This document shows, piece after piece, positions 54,169 to 62,812 of a stretch of 64,000 bases of DNA. Origin of the DNA: Anaeromyxobacter oryzae (GTDB lineage: Bacteria > Myxococcota > Myxococcia > Myxococcales > Anaeromyxobacteraceae); assembly GCF_023169945.1 (NCBI RefSeq), contig NZ_AP025591.1, forward strand, positions 4,274,481 through 4,338,480. Direction: 5' to 3'. Position 1 is the first letter of the stretch, and the number at the start of each line of letters is the position of its first letter. Made by a program: the position numbers and the translations under genes. The notes under the pieces are model-generated. The model was not told the DNA's origin. It was given only the letters and a program-made list of their open reading frames with translations, and did no database searches.

Positions 54169-54298
54169 CCGACGTCCCCTGAGCGCTCGCCCTCTCGAGG
54201 TGGCGGGACGTCTCGTGACCGGCTCATGACACCGGCGGCACATATCGAGCAGCGTGGTCGAACGGACGGCGGCGCAGCCGGAGAGGCGGGGGGAACGG

Positions 54299-55411
54299 GT
54301 GAACCTGACAGCGGAGCAATCACGATCGTTGCGGACCGAGCTGGACGCCCTTCGGCAGGAGTACGCGGCGAAGGTCGGCGCCCGTGACGCCGAGTACATC
54401 CGGACGATCAGATCGGTGGCGCGGATCTCCCGCATCGCGGGACGCCTGCTCCTGCACTTCAGCCTCGAGCCGATCAGCTGGGGTGCGGGCGTGGTCGCTC
54501 TCGGCACCTACAAGGTGCTCGAGAACATGGAGATCGGGCACAACGTGCTGCACGGTCAGTATGACTTCATGCGCGATCCATCGCTCAGCTCCGCGACCTA
54601 CGAGTGGGACATGGTCGGCACCGCGAAGAGCTGGAAGCGGGCGCACAACGCGACCCACCACGTCTTCACGAACGTCATCGGGCGGGATCGCGACTTCGGG
54701 TACAACGCGTTCCGCTTCTCCGACGAGGTGCCCTGGAAGCCGATCCACCTGCTCCAGCCGCTGGTCAGCCCGCTCAGCGGACTCTTCTTCGAGTACTCCA
54801 TCGGCGCCTACGACCTCGGCCTCCTCGACGCGCTCGGCCCGCAGCCGAGCGAGGGCGGAAAGCGACGTCCCCGTCGCGAGGTGGTCCGCGATGTCTGGGC
54901 CTTCGCGCGAAAGGCCGCGCGGAAGGGGTTCGTCGAGTACGTCTTCTACCCCGCGCTCGCCGGTCCGCTCGCAGTGAAGGTCCTCGCGGGGAACGTGCTC
55001 GCGAACGCGCTCCGGAACGGCTGGGCGTACGCGGTCATCTACTGCGGCCACCTCACGGAGCGGACGGCCACCTTCCGCGAGGAGGACGTCGCGGGCGAGG
55101 ACCGGGCCGGGTGGTACGTCCGGCAGGTGTCGGGCAGCAGCAACTTCGAGACCGGGCAGCTCGGACACATCCTCAGCGGCCACCTCGGGTTCCAGATCGA
55201 GCACCACCTCTTCCCCAACATCCCCGCCTGGCGCTATCCCGCGATGGCGCCGCGCGTACGCGCGATCTGCGAGCGCCATGGCATCCCTTACGCGACCGGC
55301 TCGCTGGCGTCGCAGTTCGCGAGCGCCATGCGCCGGCTCGTCCGGTTCGCGATCCCGGGCCGGCCTGCGCGGCGACCGAGCGCTACCGCGGCGTTCGCCG
55401 GCGCGGCGTGA
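54299..55411 (+). CDS. membrane fatty-acid desaturase
   Basis: 370 residues. Three histidine boxes of the acyl-lipid/acyl-CoA desaturase family are present: IGHNVLHGQ, RAHNATHHVFTN and FQIEHHLFPN. Two hydrophobic regions separate boxes 2 and 3. The family needs two iron atoms and an electron donor, and introduces a cis double bond in membrane-lipid chains. I start at GTG 54299 (NLTAEQSRSLR follows GGGGGGAAC), a common family start; GTG 54254 is an alternative. It is plausible that it acts with the desaturase at the left edge, but no link is shown. Confidence 0.92.
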   Translation: MNLTAEQSRSLRTELDALRQEYAAKVGARDAEYIRTIRSVARISRIAGRLLLHFSLEPISWGAGVVALGTYKVLENMEIGHNVLHGQYDFMRDPSLSSATYEWDMVGTAKSWKRAHNATHHVFTNVIGRDRDFGYNAFRFSDEVPWKPIHLLQPLVSPLSGLFFEYSIGAYDLGLLDALGPQPSEGGKRRPRREVVRDVWAFARKAARKGFVEYVFYPALAGPLAVKVLAGNVLANALRNGWAYAVIYCGHLTERTATFREEDVAGEDRAGWYVRQVSGSSNFETGQLGHILSGHLGFQIEHHLFPNIPAWRYPAMAPRVRAICERHGIPYATGSLASQFASAMRRLVRFAIPGRPARRPSATAAFAGAA

Positions 55412-55501
55412 CCTGCGGCGTCGCGATGGGCACGGGCGCGGTGATCGAGTGCGCAGATTTGAGCAACCCACCCGTTCGACACACGGGCGGTGGAGGACAC
55501 G

Positions 55502-56527
55502 TTGACCGGCCACGACATCGTCGTCATCGGGGCCTCGGCGGGCGGCCTCAAGGCCCTCAGCGCCGTCCTGGGCGAGCTTCCGGAAGACATTCGTGCGGCG
55601 ATCTTCGTCGTCCAGCATCTCGCGGCTGACAAGAAGAGCTACCTGCCGAAGCTCCTGGGCGACATCACCGATCTTCCTGTTCGCAGCCCCGCCGACGACG
55701 AGGCCATCCTCGCGGGCCACGTGTACGTTGCCGCTCCCGATCATCACCTTCTGTTGAAGGGCGACCGTGTCCGCGTCTCGCGCGGTCCGCAAGAGAACCG
55801 GTTTCGGCCCTCCATCGACGCGCTCTTCCGGTCCGCTGCTCGGGCGCACGGCTCGCGGGTCATCGGGATGGTCCTGACGGGATATCTCGACGACGGGACG
55901 GTCGGGCTGCAGACGATCAAGAAGAGGGGCGGGATCACGGTCGTGCAGGATCCCGCAGAGGCCGAGTACCCGAGCATGCCGATGACCGCGCTCCGGTACA
56001 TGACCGTCGATCACACGGTTCCCATCGCGGACGCCGGCGCCCTCCTGATGCGGTTGGTCGCGGAGCCACCGCTCCCCCAGGAGGACTTTCCGACGACAAC
56101 GTCCCTCGAGATCGAGGCGAACATCGCGGACCAGGTCATGAACACGAAGGAGTTCCTGGAGAACGTCGAACGGATCGGCGAACGAACGACCTTCACCTGT
56201 CCCGACTGCAACGGCGCCATCTGGCAGATCGGCGACGGGGAGCCGCTCAAGGTGCGCTGCCATGTCGGACACTCGTTCACGGGGGAGATCTTCGCAGCGG
56301 AGCAGCGTCGCAACACGGAGAGCGCTCTTTGGACGGCCATCCGGATCATGGAAGAGCGGGTCACGTTTTCCCGCCTGCTCGCAGAGCGTCTGAGAAAGCA
56401 GAACCTGCTCGAGGAGGCCGAGGTTCACGAGAAGGACGCCCGTGCGGTGGACGATGATGTCACCCGGATCCGCGACCTGGTCCTCGGGACCGGCATCCGG
56501 AGCTCCAGGCCGGGCGACCTGGAGTGA
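55502..56527 (+). CDS. CheB-type methylesterase-like protein with zinc-ribbon tail
   Basis: 341 residues. CheB catalytic features: IGASAGGLKAL with the Ser, VVQHLAADKKS with the His, and LTGYLDDGTVGL as the Asp block. There is no receiver domain. The C-terminal part has FTCPDCNGAIW, then RCHVGHSFTGE, a Cys2-Cys/His2 metal site, and a helical tail. TTG at 55502 is preferred because GGAGG lies 5 bases before it; GTG 55490 is an alternative. No CheR, receptor or CheA is next to it, so it is an orphan; its target is unknown. Confidence 0.88.
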   Translation: MTGHDIVVIGASAGGLKALSAVLGELPEDIRAAIFVVQHLAADKKSYLPKLLGDITDLPVRSPADDEAILAGHVYVAAPDHHLLLKGDRVRVSRGPQENRFRPSIDALFRSAARAHGSRVIGMVLTGYLDDGTVGLQTIKKRGGITVVQDPAEAEYPSMPMTALRYMTVDHTVPIADAGALLMRLVAEPPLPQEDFPTTTSLEIEANIADQVMNTKEFLENVERIGERTTFTCPDCNGAIWQIGDGEPLKVRCHVGHSFTGEIFAAEQRRNTESALWTAIRIMEERVTFSRLLAERLRKQNLLEEAEVHEKDARAVDDDVTRIRDLVLGTGIRSSRPGDLE

Positions 56528-56734
56528 GCTGGTCACCCGGCACGCGGCGGTCGGGACGTCCGCTGCGACCACCTTGGGGCGCAGCCGGGACGGGTGAGCG
56601 CGAACACCAGCACCGCGCTAACACAAGTTCACCCTCTTGCCGCCCGGTCGCCCGCGCGCGCCCGCTTGATCGACATTCAGGTGCGCACCGGCTTCCTCGA
56701 ACGTCCACCCCAACCGCGCGGTGGAAGATCTGTC

Positions 56735-56968
56735 ATGGGCAAGGCCATCGCTGTCGCCGTCCCGGTTTCACTGCCGATCGCTGGTGAACGCCCCCTCGTT
56801 GCTCCCACCGCCCTGTCCTGTCTGCAGTGCCAGCTTCTCGGACGCCGGAAGCTGACTTGCTCGAGCGTAGCGACATGCACGGCCGTGCCGCATGTGTTCG
56901 CCCTCGGCCCCGTCCTTCTCCTCGGCTGGGTAGCGACGATGGTCGCCTTCTTCCTCGCCATCCGGTGA
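56735..56968 (+). CDS. small hypothetical membrane protein
   Basis: 77 residues. The first half is mostly hydrophobic or polar with four cysteines (LSCLQCQLLG, LTCSSVATC); the second half is one hydrophobic helix (FALGPVLLLGWVATMVAFFLAIR). No ribosome site is obvious and no family recognised. The frame could be real because of the late helix, but a random frame is possible. Confidence 0.35.
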   Translation: MGKAIAVAVPVSLPIAGERPLVAPTALSCLQCQLLGRRKLTCSSVATCTAVPHVFALGPVLLLGWVATMVAFFLAIR

Positions 56969-57073
56969 CGCGAGCACCGGCGCCGCGAGCGCTCTTCGGC
57001 GAGCCGCTCCTCACTCGCGCGGCCCTCGACCGGCTCGGCAATGACGCGGCACGTCCCGGGTCGCGCGCCCGCC

Positions 57074-58027
57074 TCAGCGCTGCCCGAGCAGTGCCGGCCG
57101 GGCGCGCGCGACGAGCTCGTCCAGCCAGTCCATGACCGCCCGGACCCGCGGGGTGCGCCGGAGGTCGCCGTGCACCAGCAGCCAGATCTCGTGCAAAGCC
57201 GGCTCCGGCCCGTCCAGCCGCCGCAACGCCGGATCCGCGTCGCCGATGTAGCAGGGAAGCAGGACCACGCCGAGCCCCTGCCGCGCCACCTCCAGCAGCG
57301 AGGTGGTGCTGTTGCAGCGGTAGACCACCCGCCGCTCAGGCGCCAGCTCTTGAAGCCAGCGCTCCTGCGGCTCGCTGGCGCCGCCCTCGCCGCCCAGGAA
57401 GATGTCGGCGCGAAAGTCCACCGCGCCACGGTCCCCGGCCGCCGTGGCGGCGGCCGCGTAGAAGCCGTGGGCCAGCTGGGAGAGCCGTCGCGCCACCAGC
57501 CCCGAGTCGTGGGGGCGGCCCAGGCGCATCGCCAGGTCGGCCTCGCGGCGGGACAGGTCGAAGGCCCGCGCGTCGGCGACCACCTCCAGCACCAGCTCGG
57601 GGTGGCGCTGGCGCAGCGCCGGGAGCGCGGGCGGCAGCAGGTGAGTGGCCAGGTGCGGCACGGTCGTGAGGCGCGCCATCCCGCGCAGCGTCGGGTCCCG
57701 CGCGTCCACGTGGCGGGCCAGGGCCATCACGTGCTCCTCCACCCGGCTCGCCAGCTCAGCCAGTTCCTGGCCCTCCAGCGTCTGGCTCCAGCCTTGCGGC
57801 CCGCGCTCGAAGAGGGCCACCCCCAGCTCCGCCTCCAGCGCCGCCACGCGGCGCGCCACGGTGTTGCGATCGACGCCCATCCGCTTGGCGGCGCGGCCGT
57901 GGCTGCCGGTCCGGACCAGCTCGAGGAAGAAGCGCAGGTGACCCCAGTCGAGATGGCCGTAGCGTTCCTGCGCGGGCGCGGGCGCGGGCGCGGCGCTGCG
58001 TTGCGGCTTCTGTCGGACGGTCGCCAT
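57074..58027 (-). CDS. LysR-family transcriptional regulator
   Basis: 317 residues. The N-terminal winged helix-turn-helix reads LRFFLELVRTGSHGRAAKRMGVDRNTVARRVAALEAELG, as in LysR. A regulatory domain follows (RLTTVPHLATHLLPPALPALRQRHPELVLEVV). The HTH has some unusual residues but is intact. The ATG at 58027 with AAAGG upstream is chosen over the GTG at 58039. The target could be the CPBP gene, which is 27 bases upstream on the same strand, though LysR genes are usually divergent from their target. Confidence 0.88.
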   Translation of the reverse strand: MATVRQKPQRSAAPAPAPAQERYGHLDWGHLRFFLELVRTGSHGRAAKRMGVDRNTVARRVAALEAELGVALFERGPQGWSQTLEGQELAELASRVEEHVMALARHVDARDPTLRGMARLTTVPHLATHLLPPALPALRQRHPELVLEVVADARAFDLSRREADLAMRLGRPHDSGLVARRLSQLAHGFYAAAATAAGDRGAVDFRADIFLGGEGGASEPQERWLQELAPERRVVYRCNSTTSLLEVARQGLGVVLLPCYIGDADPALRRLDGPEPALHEIWLLVHGDLRRTPRVRAVMDWLDELVARARPALLGQR

Positions 58028-58054
58028 GAGCCACGACACCTTTACTGGCCTAGC

Positions 58055-58972
58055 CTAGCGGCCGCTCCCCGGACAAGCCGGCCCCGGAGAGACGGGGCCC
58101 CGGAGTTCTCGCAGCCACGTGCCGCGCGCGAACCGTCCCGCGGCAGCCGCGCGCCAGACGTACGTCGCCGAGGCCAGGACGACGAAGATGGCCATCGGCA
58201 GGCTCGCCTCCGGGCCGAAGCGTCCACCCGTCCAGAGCCCGGGGCCGGTCACGTCGGCCCTCAGCAGGGCCGGGATCGGAATCCCCGAGATGGGCAGCCC
58301 GAGCACTGCGCCCATCGTGGTGTTCCACGCAAAGTGGAAGCCGATCGGGATCCACAGGGAGCGGTGGAGGAGGTAGCAGGCCGCCAGGAGCACGCCGCCG
58401 ATCGCGACCACCACCACTCCGAGCGGCGTCGCGCCGCGGTTTCCGGCGTGGGCGGCGCCGAAGAGCGCGCCGCTCACGATCAGGGCGACCGAGCTGCCCG
58501 TACCCTCCTCGAGGATCCGGAAGGCGAGGCCCCGGAATCGGATCTCCTCGTCCACGGCTGCCACCAGGATGACCGCCGCCAGCCCGGCGGCCTCGGCCAG
58601 GGTCGCCTCGCCTGGCCATGAGAACGCGGCGAGCCCAGCGCCCGCGAGCCCCGCCCCGTAGGCGAGCACGGGACTCGCGCCGAGCGCGAGCCCCTCGGCG
58701 ACCCTTCGGCCCCATGCCGCGCGGGAGAACAGCCCCGTCTGCGCGAGCGTGCGCCCCTCCAGGAGCCGCACCACGGCGACGAGCACGAGCAAGCTCACCA
58801 GCGCCGAGAGGAGCCGCGTCTCGATGAGCCGCTGGAACTCGCCTCCCGGCAGGCGGACGGCGCGATCGATGACGATGATCGGGAGCCGTGGCGCGAGGAC
58901 CGCGATGGCGAGGCGCCAGGGCCAGAAGCGCGGTGACAGCGCTCGGCCCAGCCAGGGAGGCACCGGTGGCAT
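58055..58972 (-). CDS. CPBP-family intramembrane metalloprotease
   Basis: 305 residues with about eight hydrophobic helices. The family motifs are EEIRFRGLAFRIL (EExxxR), LFGAAHAGN (FxxxH) and HFAWNT (HxxxN/T). These are the metal-binding and catalytic residues of the CAAX/ABI (Rce1-like) fold. Substrate unknown; bacterial members act on peptides, bacteriocin-like precursors or immunity. The gene is followed by the LysR regulator. Confidence 0.9.
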   Translation of the reverse strand: MPPVPPWLGRALSPRFWPWRLAIAVLAPRLPIIVIDRAVRLPGGEFQRLIETRLLSALVSLLVLVAVVRLLEGRTLAQTGLFSRAAWGRRVAEGLALGASPVLAYGAGLAGAGLAAFSWPGEATLAEAAGLAAVILVAAVDEEIRFRGLAFRILEEGTGSSVALIVSGALFGAAHAGNRGATPLGVVVVAIGGVLLAACYLLHRSLWIPIGFHFAWNTTMGAVLGLPISGIPIPALLRADVTGPGLWTGGRFGPEASLPMAIFVVLASATYVWRAAAAGRFARGTWLRELRGPVSPGPACPGSGR

Positions 58973-59357
58973 CCAGTCACCTACGGGCGGGGTGCGCAGC
59001 TATTTCGCCGCACGGAAGTTCGCACGCGCGGTCGACGTCGGGGGTCGGGGAGCTCCCCGTCGACGCGGTGGCCGCGGTGGTGCCCGGGGTCGCAGGGGGG
59101 TGCGCCGCGGCTGCCGGCGGCGTGGTTCGGCTTGACGCACGGATCGGCGGCTGCCATCTTCTTCGACGTGATCCACGCTGGGTCCCAGACGCGAATGGCG
59201 ATGATGCGCGCCCTGATTGCAGGGGCTGCCGTGCCGCTCGTCGTGCGCGTCTGATCCCGTAACCGACGCCAACGTGTCGAGCCAACCGGCCGCCCTCTGG
59301 GCGGCCGTCGTCTTACGGCTTCCGCGGGGGGCGGCCCTTCACCCGAAGGAGCCGACC
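58973..59357. other. 385-base region upstream of metG
   Basis: It separates the CPBP gene (minus) from metG (plus) and contains both promoters. Near its right end lies a strong GC hairpin (59287-59307) that could be an attenuator. Otherwise no convincing gene; frames crossing it are Arg/Ala-rich. Confidence 0.5.
59287..59307 (+). terminator. hairpin in the metG leader
   Basis: CGGCCGCCC pairs perfectly with GGGCGGCCG around the loop TCT, followed by TCGTCTTA. It lies about 50 bases before the metG ATG and has no gene directly upstream on the plus strand. So it is either a leader attenuator or a terminator of an unseen RNA. No antiterminator or peptide is proven. Confidence 0.5.
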
Positions 59358-60953
59358 ATGCCTCTCGCCGCGCAGAAAACGTCTTACGTCACCACGTCCA
59401 TCCCGTACGTGAACGCGAACCCTCACCTCGGCCACGCGCTCGAGCTCTGCGTCGCGGACGCGTTCGCGCGACACCGCCGGATCCGGGGGCGCCGCGTTCG
59501 CTTCGTGACCGGAACCGACGATCACAGCCTCAAGAACGTGCTCGCCGCCGAACGCGCCGGTGTGCCGACCTCGGCGTGGGTGGCGGACCACGCCGCGGCG
59601 TTCGAGGCGCTGAGCGACGCGCTCGGCATCTCGGCGGACGACTTCCAGCGCACGAGCGCAAACCCCGCGCACGCTCCCGCCGTCCGCGCGCTGTGGGAGA
59701 CGTGCGCCCACCGCGGCGACCTCTACCGGAAGCCGTACCACGGGCGGTACTGCGTCGGGTGCGAGCGGTTCTACGAACCGGAGGAGCTGAACGACGGGCG
59801 CTGCCCCGAGCACGACGCCCCGCTCGAGATCGTCGAGGAGACGAACTGGTTCTTCCGGCTCTCGCGGTATGCCGACGTGGTGCGCGAGGCGATCGAGAGC
59901 GGGAGGCTTCGCGTGGTCCACGACGGGGCGCGCGAGGAGACCCTGGCGTTCCTGCGTGGTCCCGTGCGCGACATCTCCGTGTCGAGATCAGCCGCGCGCG
60001 CGAGGGGATGGGGCCTCCCCGTTCCGGGCGACGCGTCACAGGTGATCTGGGTCTGGTTCGACGCCCTCTGCGGCTACATCGCGGGGCTGGGATACGGAGG
60101 CAGGGACCGAAGCCGCCTCGATACCTACTGGTGCGGTGAGGGCGAGCGCGTACACGTCATCGGGAAGGGGATCGCGCGGTTCCACGCGGTGTACTGGCCC
60201 GCGTTCCTGGCGTCGGCGGGGCTCCCGTGGCCGACGGACCTGCTCGTGCACGGATACGTCACGATCGACGGTGAGAAGATCAGCAAGTCCGGGCGGTCGA
60301 TCGATCCGACCCCGCTCATCGTGCAGTACGGCGCGGATGCGGTACGCTACTTCCTGCTCCGCCACATCCGGACGGCACGGGACGGCGACTTCAGCCTCAG
60401 GCGCTTCCAACAGGCCCACGACGCGGAGCTCGCGAACGGGCTCGGGAACCTGGCGAGCCGAATCCTGGCGCTCGCGGAGAAGGTGACGGACGGGCGCGTC
60501 CCCGAACCCGGCGTCGCCCTCGCGGCGGACCAGGAGCTTCGAGACTCGGCGTTGGCGCTGCCTTCCGAGGTGGACGCGGCCGTCGACCGGCTGTCCCTGG
60601 ACGAGGCGCTGGCGGGCGTCTTCCGGCTCGTGGACGCGACGAACCGGTACGTGACGACCGCCGCGCCGTGGGAGGACGTCCGGGAGGGACGGCAAGGTCG
60701 CGCCGCCGCAACGCTGCGGACGGCGCTCGAGGCGCTGCACGTGATCGCGCGTGAGCTGGCGCCGTTCCTGCCAGGGGCGTCCGACGACCTCCGGACGCGC
60801 CTCCGGGCGCCGCCGCTCGAGGGCGGGGTCGGCTGGAACGTGCTGCCGACCGGGGCCCCGCTCACGCGCGGAGCGCCGTTGTTCGGGCGAATCGGGGGCA
60901 GAGACTGGAGCAGGGATTCCGGGACGCGCGCCGCCCCGAGGGGACGGGCATGA
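59358..60953 (+). CDS. metG: methionyl-tRNA synthetase
   Basis: 531 residues. Class I features: NPHLGHALELCVADAFARHRR in place of HIGH, and KISKSGRSIDP as the KMSKS loop. The zinc-knuckle insertion reads YCVGCERFYEPEELNDGRCPEH, with CxxC and a single further Cys plus His, a short knuckle form. The C-terminal anticodon-binding helical domain follows, without the C-terminal tRNA-binding (EMAP) domain. It charges tRNA-Met. The length fits the compact MetG type. It may be a second synthetase in the genome. Confidence 0.92.
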   Translation: MPLAAQKTSYVTTSIPYVNANPHLGHALELCVADAFARHRRIRGRRVRFVTGTDDHSLKNVLAAERAGVPTSAWVADHAAAFEALSDALGISADDFQRTSANPAHAPAVRALWETCAHRGDLYRKPYHGRYCVGCERFYEPEELNDGRCPEHDAPLEIVEETNWFFRLSRYADVVREAIESGRLRVVHDGAREETLAFLRGPVRDISVSRSAARARGWGLPVPGDASQVIWVWFDALCGYIAGLGYGGRDRSRLDTYWCGEGERVHVIGKGIARFHAVYWPAFLASAGLPWPTDLLVHGYVTIDGEKISKSGRSIDPTPLIVQYGADAVRYFLLRHIRTARDGDFSLRRFQQAHDAELANGLGNLASRILALAEKVTDGRVPEPGVALAADQELRDSALALPSEVDAAVDRLSLDEALAGVFRLVDATNRYVTTAAPWEDVREGRQGRAAATLRTALEALHVIARELAPFLPGASDDLRTRLRAPPLEGGVGWNVLPTGAPLTRGAPLFGRIGGRDWSRDSGTRAAPRGRA

Positions 60954-60964
60954 GCTGCGCTGAC

Positions 60965-61912
60965 TCAGCGAGCGACCGCGTGGGGGCCGGCGCGATAGTG
61001 CTCGCCGAGGACGTCGAGGGCGAAATCTCGCCCCGGATCCCTCCAGACGGAATGGACGTGGTTCGCGTCGTTCTGCGTGTTGTCGTGCTCCACCAGGAGC
61101 CGCGGTCCGTGCAGCCTGAAGTAGTGCGCGTGACCCGGTTCGACGGGGCCGGCCCAGGCGAAGTGGATTGCGCCGAGGCCCGCCTCCCGGATGCGATCCC
61201 GCTGCGCCTCGGCGAGCTCGGTCCGGAGGTTGGCGACGAACTCCTCGATCAGCCGCTCCGCCACGGCACGCTGCGCCGCTCCCATGTCGCCGATCGGCAG
61301 GCCAGCCGGGCTTCTGAGCATGTCGGCGCGACCAGGACCGCTCACGATGTCGCCCAGCGACCGCGCGGCGATGATGGTCCGCTCCCGCTGAGCTCCCGCC
61401 AGGCTGCGAACCACCTCGCGCGCGATGTCCTCTTGCGTGCCCAGAACGCGAAGGCTCGCGAGCGGGCCCGACGGAATCTTGGCGGGGTTCGCCCCCATGA
61501 AGGCGGGCGTGACGGCCAGGACCGAATGGTCTGCGAACGTGAAGTTGAGCGAAAGATGATGCCCTTCGACCCGCCAGCCCCAGGCCGACTCCGCCTCCGG
61601 GTCGCCGAAGATGCTCCATGCATAGTTGTCCGGGTCGCGGCGGGACCGACGCACCCTCTCCATCGCGCGGAGGACTTCCTCGAGGCGCATGATGTCGGTG
61701 GCCTTGCGGTAGCCGGCGTCGCTGAGCGCCGAGCGCAGGAGCGCGTGAGCGGCGGCGCGCTGATCGTCATCCATTTCCCCGAGCGGTAGACCGGGGCGCT
61801 CTCGCGGGACGTAGTGCCAGTCGAGTCGCTCGGGGCCGTCGATGGGAAAGGTCGCCCGGCGCCGCTGCTCGGGCGTCAGGCTGCGGAGGAAGGCGACGGC
61901 CTCGTCGCGCAT
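60965..61912 (-). CDS. DUF3500-family protein
   Basis: 315 residues. The pattern MRDEAVAFLRSLTPEQRRRATFP is typical of DUF3500, followed by WHYVPRERPGLPLGEM, WGWRVEGHHLSLNFTFAD and HFAWAGPVEPGHAHYFRLHGPRLLVEHDNTQND at the end. Two His-rich regions suggest metal binding. Family function is unknown. The gene is convergent with metG (11 bases apart). The ATG at 61912 is chosen. Confidence 0.85.
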   Translation of the reverse strand: MRDEAVAFLRSLTPEQRRRATFPIDGPERLDWHYVPRERPGLPLGEMDDDQRAAAHALLRSALSDAGYRKATDIMRLEEVLRAMERVRRSRRDPDNYAWSIFGDPEAESAWGWRVEGHHLSLNFTFADHSVLAVTPAFMGANPAKIPSGPLASLRVLGTQEDIAREVVRSLAGAQRERTIIAARSLGDIVSGPGRADMLRSPAGLPIGDMGAAQRAVAERLIEEFVANLRTELAEAQRDRIREAGLGAIHFAWAGPVEPGHAHYFRLHGPRLLVEHDNTQNDANHVHSVWRDPGRDFALDVLGEHYRAGPHAVAR

Positions 61913-62105
61913 GGGTGGGATGTAGCCACCCTGCGGCGCTTGCGCAGCCTCCCGCCGGCATCGCTCCGGTGCTCCGGGCACCGCCCTGCTCCTCCACCGG
62001 GCGTGAGCCGTCAGTCCGCGCCATGGGCTGCGCAGAGGACCGGTTCTCTCGTCACGTCTCCAGCGAGGTTCGGGTCTTTCGACGGGCGCGTGTTGCTGGT
62101 GCGGC

Positions 62106-62156
62106 AAACTACTCTCGGTCCGGGCGGCCCGGGCGGGCAACTACTCTCGGTCCGGA
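62106..62156. repeat. short direct repeat at the end of the TRIC gene
   Basis: AACTACTCTCGGTCCGG occurs at 62107-62123 and again at 62139-62155 with a 32-base period. The second copy contains the TRIC stop codon (minus strand). The first copy duplicates the last codons and stop, downstream of the gene. A recent tandem duplication is likely. Confidence 0.6.
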
Positions 62157-62812
62157 CGGCCGTCGGCCGATGGCCTGGGCTCGCCGACGACGGGCAGCCG
62201 CCAGCCGCGCCGGAGGGCGAGGAAGCGCAGCCCGAAGCAGAGGAGCGCGCCGGCCGTCGTGGCCAGGGAAGACGGAAGCTCGAGCCCGTTTCCGATCACC
62301 ACCACGGTCGCGCCGGCCAGGGCGGCGACGGCGTAGATCTCGGCGTTGAGCACGGCGGGGACCTCCAGCACCAGCAGGTCGCGGACGATACCGCCCCCGA
62401 TTCCACTCACCATGCCGAGCAGCGCGGCGGGAAGCGGGCCGAGGTGGAAGGCGAGCGCTTTGTGCGCGCCGGAGACCGCGAAGAGGGCCAGGCCGGCCGC
62501 GTCGAAGAGCTGCACGGGGTTCCGCAGGCGCTCCACGACCGAGTGCCAGCGGAGCGTCACGGCGCCGGCGAGGAGCGAGACCGCGACGAACCGCCAGTCG
62601 TCGAGGGCAGCCGGCGGCACGGCGCCGATGAGCACGTCGCGAACGATCCCGCCCGAGCTCGCTGCCACCAGCGCCAGCACCAGGGCTCCGAAGACGTCGA
62701 GCCGGTGCTTGGCGGCGGCCGCCGCACCGCTGATCGCGAACACGAACGTGCCGCCGAGGTCGAGCGCCATCGGGAGCACGCCCAGATCGACGGCGAAGCG
62801 GGTGATGGTCAC
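62141..62812 (-). CDS. TRIC-type cation channel family protein (YicG-like)
   Basis: 223 residues in two repeated halves of three helices each. Each half has the conserved signature: GGIVRDVLIGAVPPAAL near residue 55 and GGGIVRDLLVLEVPAVL near 135, plus a short helical turn. Bacterial TRIC proteins form trimers and conduct K+ or other cations across the inner membrane. The start overlaps the stop of the M20 gene by four bases (ATGA), so the two are cotranscribed. Confidence 0.9.
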   Translation of the reverse strand: MTITRFAVDLGVLPMALDLGGTFVFAISGAAAAAKHRLDVFGALVLALVAASSGGIVRDVLIGAVPPAALDDWRFVAVSLLAGAVTLRWHSVVERLRNPVQLFDAAGLALFAVSGAHKALAFHLGPLPAALLGMVSGIGGGIVRDLLVLEVPAVLNAEIYAVAALAGATVVVIGNGLELPSSLATTAGALLCFGLRFLALRRGWRLPVVGEPRPSADGRPDRE

